Positions 15,407 through 25,936 are shown, counted from the stretch's first letter. The stretch: 64,000 bases of DNA from Caldichromatium japonicum (GCF_011290485.1 NZ_CP048029.1:2862501-2926500); one strand, 5' to 3'. The notes: a model not told the origin generated them from the sequence alone. Made by a program: numbers and translations.

Positions 15407-17439
15407 GCCAAGACCCCTGTTTCAAGTAGATACCCTAAGTCGCGGCTGGCCCGCCCGCTGTAGGCCGACTGGCCCAGGAGCTTGATCAGAGCGGGGATGT
15501 CGATGATGAGCGCGATCCCACCGTCGCCGGTGATGGTGGCGCCCGCCAGCCCAGGCACACCGTGCAAGCCCTTGCCCAGCGGCTTGATCACGACCTCTTC
15601 TTGACCCACCAGGTCATCAACCACCAACCCCACCCGCCGCTGGGCGACATAGACCACCACCACATGGGCCTCACGCCTAGGAGAGATCGAGCGCTGAGGA
15701 TAGAGCCAACGCACTGCGTAATAGAGCGGCAAGGCATGGTTGCGGACCATGATCGCCTCTTGACCATCGACACAATGGGTACGGGTCAGGTCGAGGTCTA
15801 GGATCTCAGAGACCGAGGCCAAGGGGATGGCAAAGCGCCGTCCATCGATGATGACCATGAGTGCCGGCAGGATGGCAAGCGTCAGGGGCAGCTTGATGCT
15901 GAGCTTGGTGCCGACTCCGACCTTGGAGTCGATCTCAATGCTGCCGTTGAGCTGGGAGATGCGGGTCTTGACCACATCCATACCGACCCCCCGCCCCGAG
16001 ATATCGGAGATCTGCTCCTTGGTCGAAAAACCGGCCATGAAGATCAGGTCAAAGCACTCTCGGGTGGAGAGACGCTCGGCCTGGGCGGGATCGATCAGCC
16101 CCTTTTGGATAGCCTTGGCGCGCAGCTTATCAGGATCCATCCCGCGCCCATCGTCCTGGATGATCAGCGAGATGTGATCGCCCTCTTGCGCCGCCCCAAG
16201 GACGATGGTGCCGCGCCTGGGCTTGCCCGCCATTTCGCGTTCATCTGGGCCCTCGATCCCATGATCCACCGCATTGCGGATGAGATGGACCAGGGGGTCG
16301 GCCAGGGCCTCGACCAGGTTTTTATCGAGGTCGGTCTCCTCGCCGAAGGTTTCTAGCTCGATCTCCTTGCCCAGGTTGCGGGCCAGATCCCTGACCACCC
16401 GCGGAAAGCGGCTGAAGACCTTCTTGATTGGCTGCATGCGGGTCTTCATGACCGCGGCCTGGAGGTCGGAGGTCACCAGGGCCAGGGCGCCGATCGCCTT
16501 GCCGATCTCCTCATCGGCAATCCTTGTGCGCAGCATGCTCAGCCGGTTGCGCACCAAGACCAGCTCGCCGACCAGATTCATAATCTCATCGAGCCTTTGG
16601 GTATCGACCCGTACCGAGGTCTCGACCGCCGGAGCAACCGCAGGCTGCGTCTGGGTCGCCCTGGAGGCTTCGTCCAGTTCGGTGGGAGGTTGCACCGCCG
16701 GGGTAGGTGTTTGGGGCATCGGCTTGGGCGGCTCGCTCGCTGCTGCCTTGGCCGGCTTGGCGCCATGGAGCTGATCGAGCAGAGCCTCGAACTCGTCCTC
16801 GGTGATCAGCTCGCTCCCGGATACTGCCCCGCCAGGGGCAGCGGCACCCTCGGTTGTGGCCCCAGGCGTCGGCTGGTCCTGTGCCATGGGTGCGGTCGCC
16901 TGAGAAGGAGCAACACCAGGATCGGCCAGAGCATCCAGCAAAGCCTGAAACTCGGCCTCGGTGATCTCATCGCCGTCTTCTGCCGCCGGAGGTTGGGGCC
17001 CTGGCTCAGGCGGAGGGGGTGGGGGAGCAGTAGGTTGAACTGCAGCCGTCTCAGGCACGGCCAGGGCGGCCAGGGCATCGATCAAGAGCGGCGGGGCAGG
17101 CGTCGGGTCGCGTCCGGCCTTGAGATCGCCGAACATGACGTTGAGCACATCGAGCACGCGCAACACCACATCCATGAGCATGGGATCGACGCGCCGCTCG
17201 CCGTTGCGCAGGAGGTTGAATACATCCTCAGCGTAATGGCAAACCTCGACCAGGGGGATGAGATTAAGAAACCCTGCCCCGCCCTTGATGGTATGAAAGC
17301 TGCGGAAGACCGCATTGAGCAGACCGCGATCGTCGGGATTCTGTTCAAGTTCGATCAGCTGCTCATTGAGGCCCTCGAGCAGCTCGCCCGCCTCCACTAG
17401 GAAATCTTTCAGGATCTCGTCATTCGGATCGATGGCCAT
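15403..17439 (-). CDS. cheA: Chemotaxis histidine kinase CheA
   Basis: 678 residues: an HPt domain with phospho-His49 ([12 protein letters not shown]), a long Pro-rich region with two acidic peptides ([13 protein letters not shown], about 159-171; [15 protein letters not shown], about 212-226), a dimerisation domain (about 285-345), an ATP-binding domain with N box [12 protein letters not shown] and glycine boxes DDGRGMD and GRGVGMDVV, and a C-terminal CheW-like domain. It phosphorylates CheY and CheB. The two acidic peptides resemble the CheY-binding peptide of FliM. The stop overlaps cheB by 4 nt, and cheZ lies 22 nt upstream. Confidence 0.97.
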   Translation of the reverse strand: MAIDPNDEILKDFLVEAGELLEGLNEQLIELEQNPDDRGLLNAVFRSFHTIKGGAGFLNLIPLVEVCHYAEDVFNLLRNGERRVDPMLMDVVLRVLDVLNVMFGDLKAGRDPTPAPPLLIDALAALAVPETAAVQPTAPPPPPPEPGPQPPAAEDGDEITEAEFQALLDALADPGVAPSQATAPMAQDQPTPGATTEGAAAPGGAVSGSELITEDEFEALLDQLHGAKPAKAAASEPPKPMPQTPTPAVQPPTELDEASRATQTQPAVAPAVETSVRVDTQRLDEIMNLVGELVLVRNRLSMLRTRIADEEIGKAIGALALVTSDLQAAVMKTRMQPIKKVFSRFPRVVRDLARNLGKEIELETFGEETDLDKNLVEALADPLVHLIRNAVDHGIEGPDEREMAGKPRRGTIVLGAAQEGDHISLIIQDDGRGMDPDKLRAKAIQKGLIDPAQAERLSTRECFDLIFMAGFSTKEQISDISGRGVGMDVVKTRISQLNGSIEIDSKVGVGTKLSIKLPLTLAILPALMVIIDGRRFAIPLASVSEILDLDLTRTHCVDGQEAIMVRNHALPLYYAVRWLYPQRSISPRREAHVVVVYVAQRRVGLVVDDLVGQEEVVIKPLGKGLHGVPGLAGATITGDGGIALIIDIPALIKLLGQSAYSGRASRDLGYLLETGVLA

Positions 17440-17461
17440 GCAGGATCACCTTATCGGCGCG

Positions 17462-18259
17462 CTAAAAGCCCAGGCTAGACAGCAAGGCGTCCACATCGTC
17501 TTGACTGCTGACTACATCGGCAGTGGCGTCCTGCGTGTTAGGAACGACTGGGCCATGCCCACGCAGCGCGCTAAGTGTATCAGGCTCGGATTCAGATTCA
17601 GATTCAGATGGCTTGGCTGGGCGTTGCAGATCCAGGCGCCCGCTCGACAGACGCACCAGCTCGACCAGATTCTCCTCGACCTCGTGAACCAAGCGAATCA
17701 CGCGCCGGATGATCTGGCCAGTGAGGTCCTGATAGTCCTGGGCCATGAGGATCTCGGACATCAGTGATTTGAGTCGCCCGGTCTCTTCGATACCGCTATC
17801 GAAAAAGCCCTCGAGAGCGCGCGCAAGATCGCGGAACTCAGCAATGGTCAGCTCGCGATTGCGAAAACGCGCCCAGCGGTCGCGCAGATCCAGCGCCGAG
17901 TTGTGGATGGCATCAGCGATCGGCATGGCCTCATCGAGGGCGTTAAGGGTGCGATGGCTCGCCTGTTCGGTCATGGCGACCACATAGTTGAGCCGCTCCT
18001 TGGCATCAGGGATGTGATCGCGCGTAAGTTCAACCAGGCGCGCGTCGCCGCGGAAGCTATTGAGCGCCTCATGCAGATCGCGGGTCAACTTGCCCAGCTC
18101 TTCGAAAAGCTGCTGCTCATAGGGCAGACGCAACTGGCGGATGAGCGCATCGGCCCCCTCCCTGTCGGACGCCTCCAGGCGCTCGACAAGCTGGCGAGCG
18201 AGCTCAAGCTGCGAGGTCCGACGTTCTTCGTCTTGATCGAGGGCTCCGGTGTTGTCCAT
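17462..18259 (-). CDS. cheZ: CheY-P phosphatase CheZ
   Basis: 265 residues, mostly long helices forming the four-helix bundle. The catalytic stretch MAQDYQDLTGQIIRRV (about 172-187) supplies the Gln that orients water for CheY-P hydrolysis. A flexible linker follows, and the protein ends in SQDDVDALLSSLGF, the C-terminal peptide by which CheZ holds CheY. It lies 3 nt after cheY and 22 nt before cheA. Confidence 0.94.
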   Translation of the reverse strand: MDNTGALDQDEERRTSQLELARQLVERLEASDREGADALIRQLRLPYEQQLFEELGKLTRDLHEALNSFRGDARLVELTRDHIPDAKERLNYVVAMTEQASHRTLNALDEAMPIADAIHNSALDLRDRWARFRNRELTIAEFRDLARALEGFFDSGIEETGRLKSLMSEILMAQDYQDLTGQIIRRVIRLVHEVEENLVELVRLSSGRLDLQRPAKPSESESESEPDTLSALRGHGPVVPNTQDATADVVSSQDDVDALLSSLGF

Positions 18260-18262
18260 TGC

Positions 18263-18643
18263 TCATCCCTGGGCCTCAAGGCGCTCAAAGATCTTGTCGA
18301 TCTTTTCCTTGAGGGTCTCGGCGGTGAATGGCTTGACGATATAGCCATTGACCCCCGCCTGGGCAGCCTCAATGATCTGATCGCGTTTGGCCTCGGCGGT
18401 GACCATGAGCACCGGCAGGGATTTCAGCATGGGGTCGGCGCGCACGGCCTTCAGGAGCGCGATCCCCTCCATGTTGGGCATGTTCCAGTCGGTGATCAGG
18501 AAATCAAAGCCGCCGCTTTTGAGCATCGGCAGGGCCGTGCTGCCATCATCCGCCTCGGAGACATTGTTAAACCCTAGCTCGCGTAGCAGGTTTTTGATGA
18601 TCCGCCTCATAGTGGAAAAGTCATCCACGACGAGGATCTTCAT
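18263..18643 (-). CDS. cheY: Chemotaxis response regulator CheY
   Basis: 126 residues from the chosen ATG ([14 protein letters not shown]); an upstream GTG at 18667 would add eight unlikely residues. It is a single receiver domain: acidic pocket DD at 7-8, phospho-acceptor Asp52 in [10 protein letters not shown], Thr82 in MVTAEA, Lys104 in IVKPFT. Phospho-CheY binds FliM and FliN at the motor switch. It lies between fliA (41 nt upstream) and cheZ. Confidence 0.96.
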   Translation of the reverse strand: MKILVVDDFSTMRRIIKNLLRELGFNNVSEADDGSTALPMLKSGGFDFLITDWNMPNMEGIALLKAVRADPMLKSLPVLMVTAEAKRDQIIEAAQAGVNGYIVKPFTAETLKEKIDKIFERLEAQG

Positions 18644-18683
18644 ATTCTTGTCCACGTGACGCTCCACATCGCATCTATTGGTG

Positions 18684-19433
18684 TTAAACGGAATCCCGCT
18701 GGACCCAGTCGCGCAACCGGGCGCGCAATCGATGCAGGGCCTGGGTGCGAATCTGACTCACCCGCGATTCGGTGACATCCAGGATAGCGCCGATCTCGCG
18801 CAGATTGAGCTCCTCATCATAATAGAGCGCGAGCACCAAGCGCTCGCGCTCTGGTAGCTCACCCAAGGCACGGGCCAAGGTATCGGCAAACTGTTCGGAC
18901 TCGATCTGTTCCAGAGGCGTCTCGCTATTGCCTGGCAGGAGGCGATCCGCCTCGGCATCCTCGCCGAACAGTTCATCGAGCTCGAGGATCTGACAGCTTG
19001 CTGTATCTTGCAGCATGCCACGATAATCGTCGAGGGAGACGCCCAGGGTCTCGGCAATCTCGCGCTCAGTCGCCGCACGCCCCTCACGCGCCTCGACCTG
19101 CTGGATGGCCTCGGCGATCCGCCGGCTGTTGCGGTGCACCGAGCGCGGTGTCCAATCGGAGCGTCTGAGCTCATCGATCATCGCTCCGCGGATACGGATG
19201 CCGGCATAGGTGGCAAAGCTCGCCCCCTGCCCCGCTTGGAACTGACGCGCGGCCTCGATGAGCCCCACCATCCCTGACTGAATGAGGTCCTCGATCTGGA
19301 CCGAGGGCGGCAAACGCGCCGCGAGATGATGGGCGATGCGCCGGACCAGATCGGCATGCTCGGCGACCAGGCGCGCGACCTTATCGCCGCCAGCATTGGC
19401 ATAGCCCCCGATCCGGGAGCGCAAGCGGCTCAT
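18684..19433 (-). CDS. fliA: Flagellar sigma factor sigma28 (FliA)
   Basis: 249 residues with regions 2 ([16 protein letters not shown] and the -10-binding [17 protein letters not shown]), 3 ([10 protein letters not shown]) and 4 ([26 protein letters not shown]...ESRVSQI). FliA drives late flagellar and chemotaxis promoters and is normally held by FlgM, which is not in this window. Its start overlaps the flhG stop by one base. I saw no convincing FliA-type promoter inside this locus. Confidence 0.96.
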   Translation of the reverse strand: MSRLRSRIGGYANAGGDKVARLVAEHADLVRRIAHHLAARLPPSVQIEDLIQSGMVGLIEAARQFQAGQGASFATYAGIRIRGAMIDELRRSDWTPRSVHRNSRRIAEAIQQVEAREGRAATEREIAETLGVSLDDYRGMLQDTASCQILELDELFGEDAEADRLLPGNSETPLEQIESEQFADTLARALGELPERERLVLALYYDEELNLREIGAILDVTESRVSQIRTQALHRLRARLRDWVQRDSV

Positions 19434-20260
19434 CAGGTGCCCTGAAGCAGACGTTCGACAAAGAAACCGATGCCACCGACCTCATGTGATGCCGGGCGGG
19501 TGGCATCGATACGGCGCGCAAGTTCGGCAAACGAGCGGGCCGAGGGACTCCCCGGATACAGGCTGACCACCGGCTGGCGCCGCTGCACCGCCTGGCGTAG
19601 CTTGTCATCCATCGGGATCATTGCCGCTGCATCCAACACCACGTCCGGCAGATAGCTGGCGCAGACACTCATGAGTTTGCGCATCAGGCGCTGACCCGAT
19701 TCGGGATCGCGCAGCATGTTACAGATGATCCGAAAACGACGCACTCCGTGCTCTTGATGCAAAACCTTGATCAAGGCATAGGCATCTGTCAAGGAGGCCG
19801 GCTCATCGCACACCACTACGAAGACCTGTTGTACCGCCTTGCAGAAACTCGTCACCGCGTCGTTGACCCCAGCGGCGACATCGACGACCAGGACATCGAG
19901 CGGTTTGTCATAGCTGCTGAAGGCGCGGATCAGGCCCAGATGCTCGGCGGGGCTGAGGTTCGCCATCGTGCTGATCCCCGAGGCCGAGGGGACCAGCAGC
20001 AGGCCCTCCGGTCCCTGCACCAGGATGTCCTCCAGGCGCTCGACCCGCCCTGCCACCAGGTCATGCAGGGTCTTGGTCGGACGCAATCCGAGCAAAAGAT
20101 CGGCGTTTGCCAACCCCAGGTCGGCATCGAACAGCATGACATGACGGCCGAAACGGGCCAGGGCCACGGCCAGATTGACCGCGACATTGGTCTTGCCTAC
20201 CCCCCCCTTGCCGCTGGCGATGGCGAGACTCTGAAACGGACGCTGACTAATAGGCGGCAT
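19433..20260 (-). CDS. flhG: Flagellar number regulator FlhG/FleN (MinD-like ATPase)
   Basis: 275 residues. The deviant Walker A is ASGKGGVGKTN (about 16-26); switch I carries FDADLGLANADLLLG, and VVDVAAG is the Walker B/switch II equivalent. FlhG/FleN restricts flagellar number, acting with FlhF and, in Pseudomonas, by antagonising FleQ. The ATG overlaps flhF by 14 nt and the stop overlaps fliA by one base. Confidence 0.94.
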   Translation of the reverse strand: MPPISQRPFQSLAIASGKGGVGKTNVAVNLAVALARFGRHVMLFDADLGLANADLLLGLRPTKTLHDLVAGRVERLEDILVQGPEGLLLVPSASGISTMANLSPAEHLGLIRAFSSYDKPLDVLVVDVAAGVNDAVTSFCKAVQQVFVVVCDEPASLTDAYALIKVLHQEHGVRRFRIICNMLRDPESGQRLMRKLMSVCASYLPDVVLDAAAMIPMDDKLRQAVQRRQPVVSLYPGSPSARSFAELARRIDATRPASHEVGGIGFFVERLLQGT

Positions 20261-21500
20261 GCATGGCTTTCCTGAAAGGAACGACGGACTCCAAGACCAG
20301 TGGATCGCTGCCCAAGCGGTTGAGGATCAGTGCTGACCGCGGTGCCTGACGTGGGATCTGCGCCGGCAGGGACTCAGCACGCGCCTCCCCTGGCCCCAGG
20401 GGCAGCGGGAGCTCGATGGCGCGCATCCTATCCGCTTGCGGCCTTGGGACATCGGGCTCACCAAAGGCCAGACGGATCAGGCGCTCGGTATCGGCGTGCT
20501 GGAAATCCTCCTCTAGACCCTGGCCGTCGCTCTGGAACACCAGACCCAGCTGCTGCTCGAGGAGGACCGCCAAGACCTCACCCAGGCGCTCGGCCTCATC
20601 GATCTTGGTCAAGACCAGGGCCGAGGGCGCGCAGACCTGAAATGATTGTAGAACCTGATGCAAGACGCTGGCTTGATGGGTCGCAGGGATGACCAGCCAG
20701 GTCTCGAGCGGGATCAGGGAACGGATCTGGGCAAAGGGCCGGCATTCAGCCATGGCCCGTGCCGGTCGCCCTTCGGTATCGACCAGGATCAGATGACCCG
20801 GGGCAGCGCGCTTGGCCAGGGCCAAAAGGTCGCGCTCATCGTCGAGCAGGATGACGGGCACCCCCGCCATCTGGCCGAAGGTCTGCAGCTGCCTGTAGGC
20901 ACCGATGCGCTGACGGTCAAGGGTGGCGAGGGTCACGGACTCAACCCCCAACCGCCGGATGCGGCGCAGGGCCAAACGGCACAGGGTCGTGGTCTTGCCG
21001 GCGCCCGTGGGTCCAACCAGAGCTAATACCCCGCCGCGATCGAGCACCGTCGGCTGGGTCACGGCGATCGAGGCCGCCAGGCGGGCCCGCAGCCGACCCC
21101 AGGCCTCCTCCTCGGCCTGATCCTCCTGGAGGCTACCAACCAGCGAACGTGCCAACTTCTCGCCGAACCCGCAGTCCATGAGACGCTCGACGATGCTGGC
21201 CGCCAGGGGATGGGTCACGGCCCACTGATCGCGTTCGCTCAAGACCTGCTGTTGGGCAAGCAGGGTGCGCAGCTCCTTGAGCTCACGGCGCATCGCTACA
21301 AGCTCCGGATCGACGGCGACCGGCGCTCGGCGGGTTTGCGCCGCCGCAGATGTCTTGGCCCCCGGCTCTATGGCAGCCACCACCTCGATCATCCCATTGA
21401 CCCGCCGGCTCGACAGGATCATCGCCTCTGGACCCAACTGCTCGCGGACCTGGCGCATGGCCTCTGGCATGGTCCGCGCCTGATAACGCCTGACGTTCAT
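20247..21500 (-). CDS. flhF: Flagellar placement GTPase FlhF (SRP-type)
   Basis: 417 residues: a basic N-terminal domain (MNVRRYQARTMPEAM), a helical N domain (about 90-150) and an SRP-type GTPase G domain. The P-loop is GPTGAGKTTT (163-172), then TLDRQRIGAYRQLQTF, and the G3 box reads VDTEGRP where DTAGR is usual. FlhF recruits early flagellar parts to the cell pole. flhA lies 25 nt upstream and flhG overlaps downstream. Confidence 0.94.
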   Translation of the reverse strand: MNVRRYQARTMPEAMRQVREQLGPEAMILSSRRVNGMIEVVAAIEPGAKTSAAAQTRRAPVAVDPELVAMRRELKELRTLLAQQQVLSERDQWAVTHPLAASIVERLMDCGFGEKLARSLVGSLQEDQAEEEAWGRLRARLAASIAVTQPTVLDRGGVLALVGPTGAGKTTTLCRLALRRIRRLGVESVTLATLDRQRIGAYRQLQTFGQMAGVPVILLDDERDLLALAKRAAPGHLILVDTEGRPARAMAECRPFAQIRSLIPLETWLVIPATHQASVLHQVLQSFQVCAPSALVLTKIDEAERLGEVLAVLLEQQLGLVFQSDGQGLEEDFQHADTERLIRLAFGEPDVPRPQADRMRAIELPLPLGPGEARAESLPAQIPRQAPRSALILNRLGSDPLVLESVVPFRKAMHAAY

Positions 21501-21525
21501 CGGTCAAACTCCACTCGTCGATCGG

Positions 21526-23634
21526 TTAGTCGCGCGCCTGGACGTTGTCGCCCCGGCCCACTGTGGCAACCACCCGAATCCGGCGGTTGTCCGGGATCTC
21601 GGTGAAGGCTAGCACCGTCAAATTCCGGATCGCCCCGCGCAGCCAGCTCGCGATCCAGGGGCGGATCTCGGGGGCCACGACCAGAACCGCCGGCGCGCCC
21701 TCGGCCTCTTGTTTGCGGGCCGCCTCCATCACCGAGCGTTGCAGGCGTTCCGCTAGCCCCGGTTCGATACTGATGGCCTCGCCCTGGCTGCCTTGTAGCG
21801 ATTTATGCAACAGTTGTTCCAACGATGGGTCCAGCGCGATCAACGGCAGCTCGTCGTCCGGTCCAACCAGGTCCTGGACGATCGAACGTGAGAGCGCCAC
21901 CCGCACCGCAGCGGTCAGGGTGGCGGGATCTTGACTCTTGAGCGCCTGCTCCGCCAAAGTTTCGGCGATGGTGCGCAGGTCGCGGATCGCGACCTGCTCG
22001 GCCAAGAGGTTCTGCAAGACCTTGAGGATCACCCCCAAGGACATGGATTTGATCGACAAGAGATTCTCGACCAGCTTGGGCGAGCGGCGCGACAGCTGAT
22101 CGAGCAGGTGCTGGACCTCTTCGTGCCCGATGAGCTTGTGGGCGTTCTCGCGGAAGATCTGGGAGAGATGGGTAGCAATCACGGTCGAGGCATCGACGAC
22201 CGTATAGCCTGCCGCCTGGGCCGCCTCGCGGTTGGCCGGGTCGATCCAGAGCGCATCCAGGTTGAAGGTCGGGTCCTTGGTCGGGATCCCCTCGATGGTC
22301 CCGAAGACCTGACCAGGATTGATCGCTAGGTCCCGGTCGGGGAAGACCTCGGCCTCGGCTACGGTCACCCCGCGGATGGCGATGCGATATTGATTGGGCG
22401 CAAGCTCCAGGTTATCGCGGATATGCACCGGCTGGATCAAAAACCCGAACTCCTGCGAGAGCTTGCGCCGGATGCCCTTGATCCGTGCCATGAGCTGACC
22501 GTCTTGGGTGCGATCGACCAGCGGGATCAGCCGGTAGCCGACCTCCAGCGACACCAGATCGACCGGCGGGACATCCTCCCAGGAGAGGTCCCGCTCAGCC
22601 GGCGGCGGTAGCTCTAAGCCTTCTGGCAGGCGCTCGACGGTCGGCGGCGGCGCAGCCTTGGGTTTGCCGGCGATCAGATAACCCGCGCCGATCAAACTAG
22701 ACGATAGGCCCAAGAACACCAGGTTTGGCATCCCCGGCACCAGACCCAGCACCCCGATCACCCCACCTGCGATATACAGGACCTTGGGGTTGGAGAACAT
22801 CTGGCTGAAGACCTGCTGCCCCATATCCTGGGAGGTCGAGGCGCGGGTGACGATGATCGCGGTGGCGGTGGACAGGAGCAGCGAGGGGATCTGGGCGACC
22901 AGACCATCGCCGATGCTCAGCAGGATGAAGGTATTGGCCGCCTCGGCGAAGCTTAAGCCCGCCTGGGTCATGCCGATGATGATCCCGCCGATGACATTGA
23001 TGAACAGGATCAGGATGCCGGCGATGGCATCGCCGCGCACGAACTTGCTGGCGCCGTCCATCGAGCCATAGAAATCCGCCTCGAGGGTCACCTCCTCACG
23101 CCGTTTGCGGGCCTCCTCTTGCGAGATCAGCCCGGCGTTGAGGTCGGCGTCGATCGCCATCTGCTTGCCGGGCATGGCATCCAGGGTAAAGCGCGCGCTG
23201 ACCTCGGAGACGCGCCCCGCACCCTTGGTGACCACCACAAAGTTGATGATGGTCAGGATGGCAAAGACCACCACCCCGATGGCGAAGTTGCCCCCGAGCA
23301 CGAATTGACCGAAGGCCTCGATCACCTTACCTGCGGCTCCAGTGCCCTCGCCCCCATTCAACAGGATCACCCGGGTCGAGGCGACATTGAGCGACAGACG
23401 CAACAGGGTGGCCAGCAGCAAGACGGTGGGAAAGGCGGCGAAATCGATCGGGCGCGGGGTATAGACCGCGACCATGACCACGATCAGGGATAGGGCGATG
23501 TTGAAGGTAAACAAGAGATCCAGCAAAAAGGGCGGCAACGGCAGGACCAGCATGCCGAGCATGGCGACCAAGAGCAGAGGGGTGGCCAGCCCCAAACGCC
23601 CCAGGGTGCTGAGCCGTTCGACCAGCGCGTTCAT
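21526..23634 (-). CDS. flhA: Flagellar export gate protein FlhA
   Basis: 702 residues from the ATG that overlaps the flhB stop by 4 nt (ATGA) and has GGAGG 8 nt upstream; a GTG at 23652 adds six residues without its own ribosome site. Eight N-terminal membrane helices (about 1-320) include the conserved cytoplasmic loop FTLDAMPGKQMAIDADL. A large cytoplasmic domain (about 360-690) forms the export ring that docks chaperone-substrate complexes. FlhA converts proton-motive force for export with FlhB and FliPQR. Confidence 0.96.
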   Translation of the reverse strand: MNALVERLSTLGRLGLATPLLLVAMLGMLVLPLPPFLLDLLFTFNIALSLIVVMVAVYTPRPIDFAAFPTVLLLATLLRLSLNVASTRVILLNGGEGTGAAGKVIEAFGQFVLGGNFAIGVVVFAILTIINFVVVTKGAGRVSEVSARFTLDAMPGKQMAIDADLNAGLISQEEARKRREEVTLEADFYGSMDGASKFVRGDAIAGILILFINVIGGIIIGMTQAGLSFAEAANTFILLSIGDGLVAQIPSLLLSTATAIIVTRASTSQDMGQQVFSQMFSNPKVLYIAGGVIGVLGLVPGMPNLVFLGLSSSLIGAGYLIAGKPKAAPPPTVERLPEGLELPPPAERDLSWEDVPPVDLVSLEVGYRLIPLVDRTQDGQLMARIKGIRRKLSQEFGFLIQPVHIRDNLELAPNQYRIAIRGVTVAEAEVFPDRDLAINPGQVFGTIEGIPTKDPTFNLDALWIDPANREAAQAAGYTVVDASTVIATHLSQIFRENAHKLIGHEEVQHLLDQLSRRSPKLVENLLSIKSMSLGVILKVLQNLLAEQVAIRDLRTIAETLAEQALKSQDPATLTAAVRVALSRSIVQDLVGPDDELPLIALDPSLEQLLHKSLQGSQGEAISIEPGLAERLQRSVMEAARKQEAEGAPAVLVVAPEIRPWIASWLRGAIRNLTVLAFTEIPDNRRIRVVATVGRGDNVQARD

Positions 23635-24785
23635 CGCCGTAGCCTCCGCCACCGCGGTGCGCGGCGCGGATCGAGATACTCATCCGGCACCGGCAGCTCA
23701 TCCGGCAGCTCGACCTCGGCTTCATCGCGTCGGATCTGATAGACATAGGCCAGGATGCGCGCTACGGCGACGAACAGACCGCTCGGGATCTCTTGGTTGA
23801 GTTCGGTGGTGAGATAGATGGCGCGTGCTACCCGCGGTGCCTCGACACAGACGATCCCGTGTTCCTCGCCCAGGTGCCGGATGGCGAGTGCCACCCGATC
23901 GACCCCCTTGGCCAGCAACCTGGGTGCCGACATGGTAGCCGGTACATAGGCGATCGCCACCGCATAATGGGTCGGGTTGGTGATGATCACATCGGCCTTG
24001 GGCACCTCGGCCATCATCCGCCGGCGTGCCATCTCATGCTGCACCCGGCGGATGCGACTCTTGACCTCGGGCTTGCCCTCAGTCTCTTTGAACTCATCCT
24101 TGATCTCTTGCAAGGTCATGCGCAGTTGGCGCTGATAGTTCCAGAGCTGGAAGGGCACATCGATGGCCGCCACGATCACCAGGGCAGCCGAGGCGATGAG
24201 AAACAACCAGGCGGCCAGATGGACCGCCTGGGCGATGGCGGTCTCCACCGGTAGTTCATCAAGCGTCAACAGCTTAGGCCAGATCGATTTAAGCCCCAGA
24301 AAGGCGACGATGCCGACCAGGGCGAACTTGGCCAGTCCCTTGACCAGCTCGAGCAGACCCTGGAGCGAGAACATCCGCTTGAGACCGGCGAGCGGATTGA
24401 CCCGGGAGAACTGCGGCATCATGGCCTGTGTCGAAAAATTGGCGCCGCCGACCAACAGCGGTCCAACCAGGGCGGCGATCATGAGCAGGGCCAAGAGGGG
24501 GCTGATGATCAAAAGCGCCTGACCCAGCAGATGGACAAGACGCGCTACCAAGAGGTTTTCATCGAGGATGAGCTCGCGTTCCAGGGTCCAGCCCTCGGTC
24601 ATCAGCCGGACGAAACGCGCGGCCATCCAGCCGCCGGCGAAAAAGATAAAGGCTGCGCCCAGGGTCAAGACCAAAAAGGTCCCCAGCTCGCGCGAGCGCG
24701 CGACCTGACCGCGCTCGCGCGCATCGCGCAGGCGCTTGGCGGTCGGTTGTTCGGATCGTTCTTGACCGTCGTCGTTCTCAGCCAT
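23631..24785 (-). CDS. flhB: Flagellar export substrate-specificity switch FlhB
   Basis: 384 residues: four membrane helices (about 35-210) and a C-terminal cytoplasmic domain with the autocleavage site NPTH (270-273, in VIITNPTHYAVAIAY). Cleavage after Asn changes export from rod/hook to filament substrates, in concert with FliK. A Pro/Glu-rich tail of about 30 residues follows. It lies 3 nt after fliR, and the stop overlaps flhA. Confidence 0.96.
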   Translation of the reverse strand: MAENDDGQERSEQPTAKRLRDARERGQVARSRELGTFLVLTLGAAFIFFAGGWMAARFVRLMTEGWTLERELILDENLLVARLVHLLGQALLIISPLLALLMIAALVGPLLVGGANFSTQAMMPQFSRVNPLAGLKRMFSLQGLLELVKGLAKFALVGIVAFLGLKSIWPKLLTLDELPVETAIAQAVHLAAWLFLIASAALVIVAAIDVPFQLWNYQRQLRMTLQEIKDEFKETEGKPEVKSRIRRVQHEMARRRMMAEVPKADVIITNPTHYAVAIAYVPATMSAPRLLAKGVDRVALAIRHLGEEHGIVCVEAPRVARAIYLTTELNQEIPSGLFVAVARILAYVYQIRRDEAEVELPDELPVPDEYLDPRRAPRWRRLRR

Positions 24786-24788
24786 GCG

Positions 24789-25562
24789 CTAGATCCTCGC
24801 GATCCGCTCGACCAACGGCAAGGCTGCAAGCAAGAGATCGCCGATGCGGGCAGTCAGGCTGGGTAGGGTCAGCAGGATGATGACAAAACCGATCAGGATG
24901 GTGATGGAAAAGCCCACGGCGAAGATGTTGAGCTGAGGCGCGGCCCGGGTGACCACCCCCATCGCCAGATTGACCAAGAGCAGGGCGGCCACCGCAGGCA
25001 GGGCGATCAAGAGCGCGCCGGCGAACATCTGGCTGCCGAAGCTCGCCACAAACCAAAGGTCATTGGGATCAAGCCCGCCCCCGCCGATCGGCAGGGTCTG
25101 AAAGCTTTTGAGTAACAGCTCGATCAGCACCAGATGACCGTTCATCGCCAGAAAGATCAGGGTTGCCAGGATCGAAAGATATTGCGAGACCATCGGCACC
25201 TGCACTCCGCCGGCGGGATCGACCGCCGACGCAAAACTCAGGCCCATCGATAGGGCGATGGCCTCGCCCGCCTGATTGATCGCCGAAAAGACCAGGGCCA
25301 GGATAAAACCCATCCCGATCCCGATCAGGACCTGTTCGCTGGCTACCAGCAGACCGCGGATGCTCAGCGGATCGATAGAGGGGGGCTCAGGCAATTGCGG
25401 GGCGATGACCAAGGCCAAGCACAGCGCCAACCCTAAACGCACCCGGGGGTTGATCTGGCGTGAGCCAAAGAGGGGCGTGACCAGCAACATGGCGCTGATG
25501 CGCACGAAGGGCCAGACCAGGGTCAGGGTCCAGCGCAGGATGTCCTCGGCCTGAAAAGTCAT
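24789..25562 (-). CDS. fliR: Flagellar export gate protein FliR
   Basis: 257 residues, almost entirely hydrophobic, with six predicted membrane segments. Family features include a NPRVRLGLALCLALVIAP segment, the GEAIALSMGLSFASAVDP loop and the central small-residue helix. FliR forms the helical export gate with FliP and FliQ in the basal body membrane ring. It is 5 nt downstream of fliQ and 3 nt upstream of flhB. Confidence 0.95.
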   Translation of the reverse strand: MTFQAEDILRWTLTLVWPFVRISAMLLVTPLFGSRQINPRVRLGLALCLALVIAPQLPEPPSIDPLSIRGLLVASEQVLIGIGMGFILALVFSAINQAGEAIALSMGLSFASAVDPAGGVQVPMVSQYLSILATLIFLAMNGHLVLIELLLKSFQTLPIGGGGLDPNDLWFVASFGSQMFAGALLIALPAVAALLLVNLAMGVVTRAAPQLNIFAVGFSITILIGFVIILLTLPSLTARIGDLLLAALPLVERIARI

Positions 25563-25567
25563 GCACC

Positions 25568-25843
25568 TCAGCCGCCGTTGATCAAGACAGGGATGCTTTC
25601 ATAGAGCCGGGTCACATAGTCCATGACCAGCGACAACAGCCAGGGTCCGGCAATGATTAAGGCCGCGCCCACCCCGATGAACTTGGGGATAAACGACAGG
25701 GTCATCTCCTGGATCTGGGTCGCCGCCTGAAACAGACTAATGACCAGACCGATGATGAGCCCAGCCAACAGCGGCGGAGCAGATATCAGGATGATGACCT
25801 TGCCGGCCTCTTTACCGATATCCAGGACCATTTCGGGCGTCAT
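25568..25843 (-). CDS. fliQ: Flagellar export gate protein FliQ
   Basis: 91 residues with two membrane hairpins (about 13-40 and 50-75) and the family segment LIISLFQAATQIQEMTL. Four FliQ copies pack round the FliP-FliR core of the export gate. Spacing is 5 nt to fliR and 93 nt from fliP, the widest gap in this part of the locus, although the gap shows no clear promoter. Confidence 0.95.
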   Translation of the reverse strand: MTPEMVLDIGKEAGKVIILISAPPLLAGLIIGLVISLFQAATQIQEMTLSFIPKFIGVGAALIIAGPWLLSLVMDYVTRLYESIPVLINGG

Positions 25844-25936
25844 GACCGGTCTCCTTGAACATGAGGGTTAAAAGCGCGGCCCAAAGCGGGGGCAGGCCTC
25901 TCGCAAACCCCATGCAAGATCGGAACCAGCTTAGGC

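Noticed and set aside
16597..17400. A long plus-strand open frame opposite cheA
   Set aside because: Antisense shadow of GC-rich coding DNA; no ribosome site or recognisable motif.
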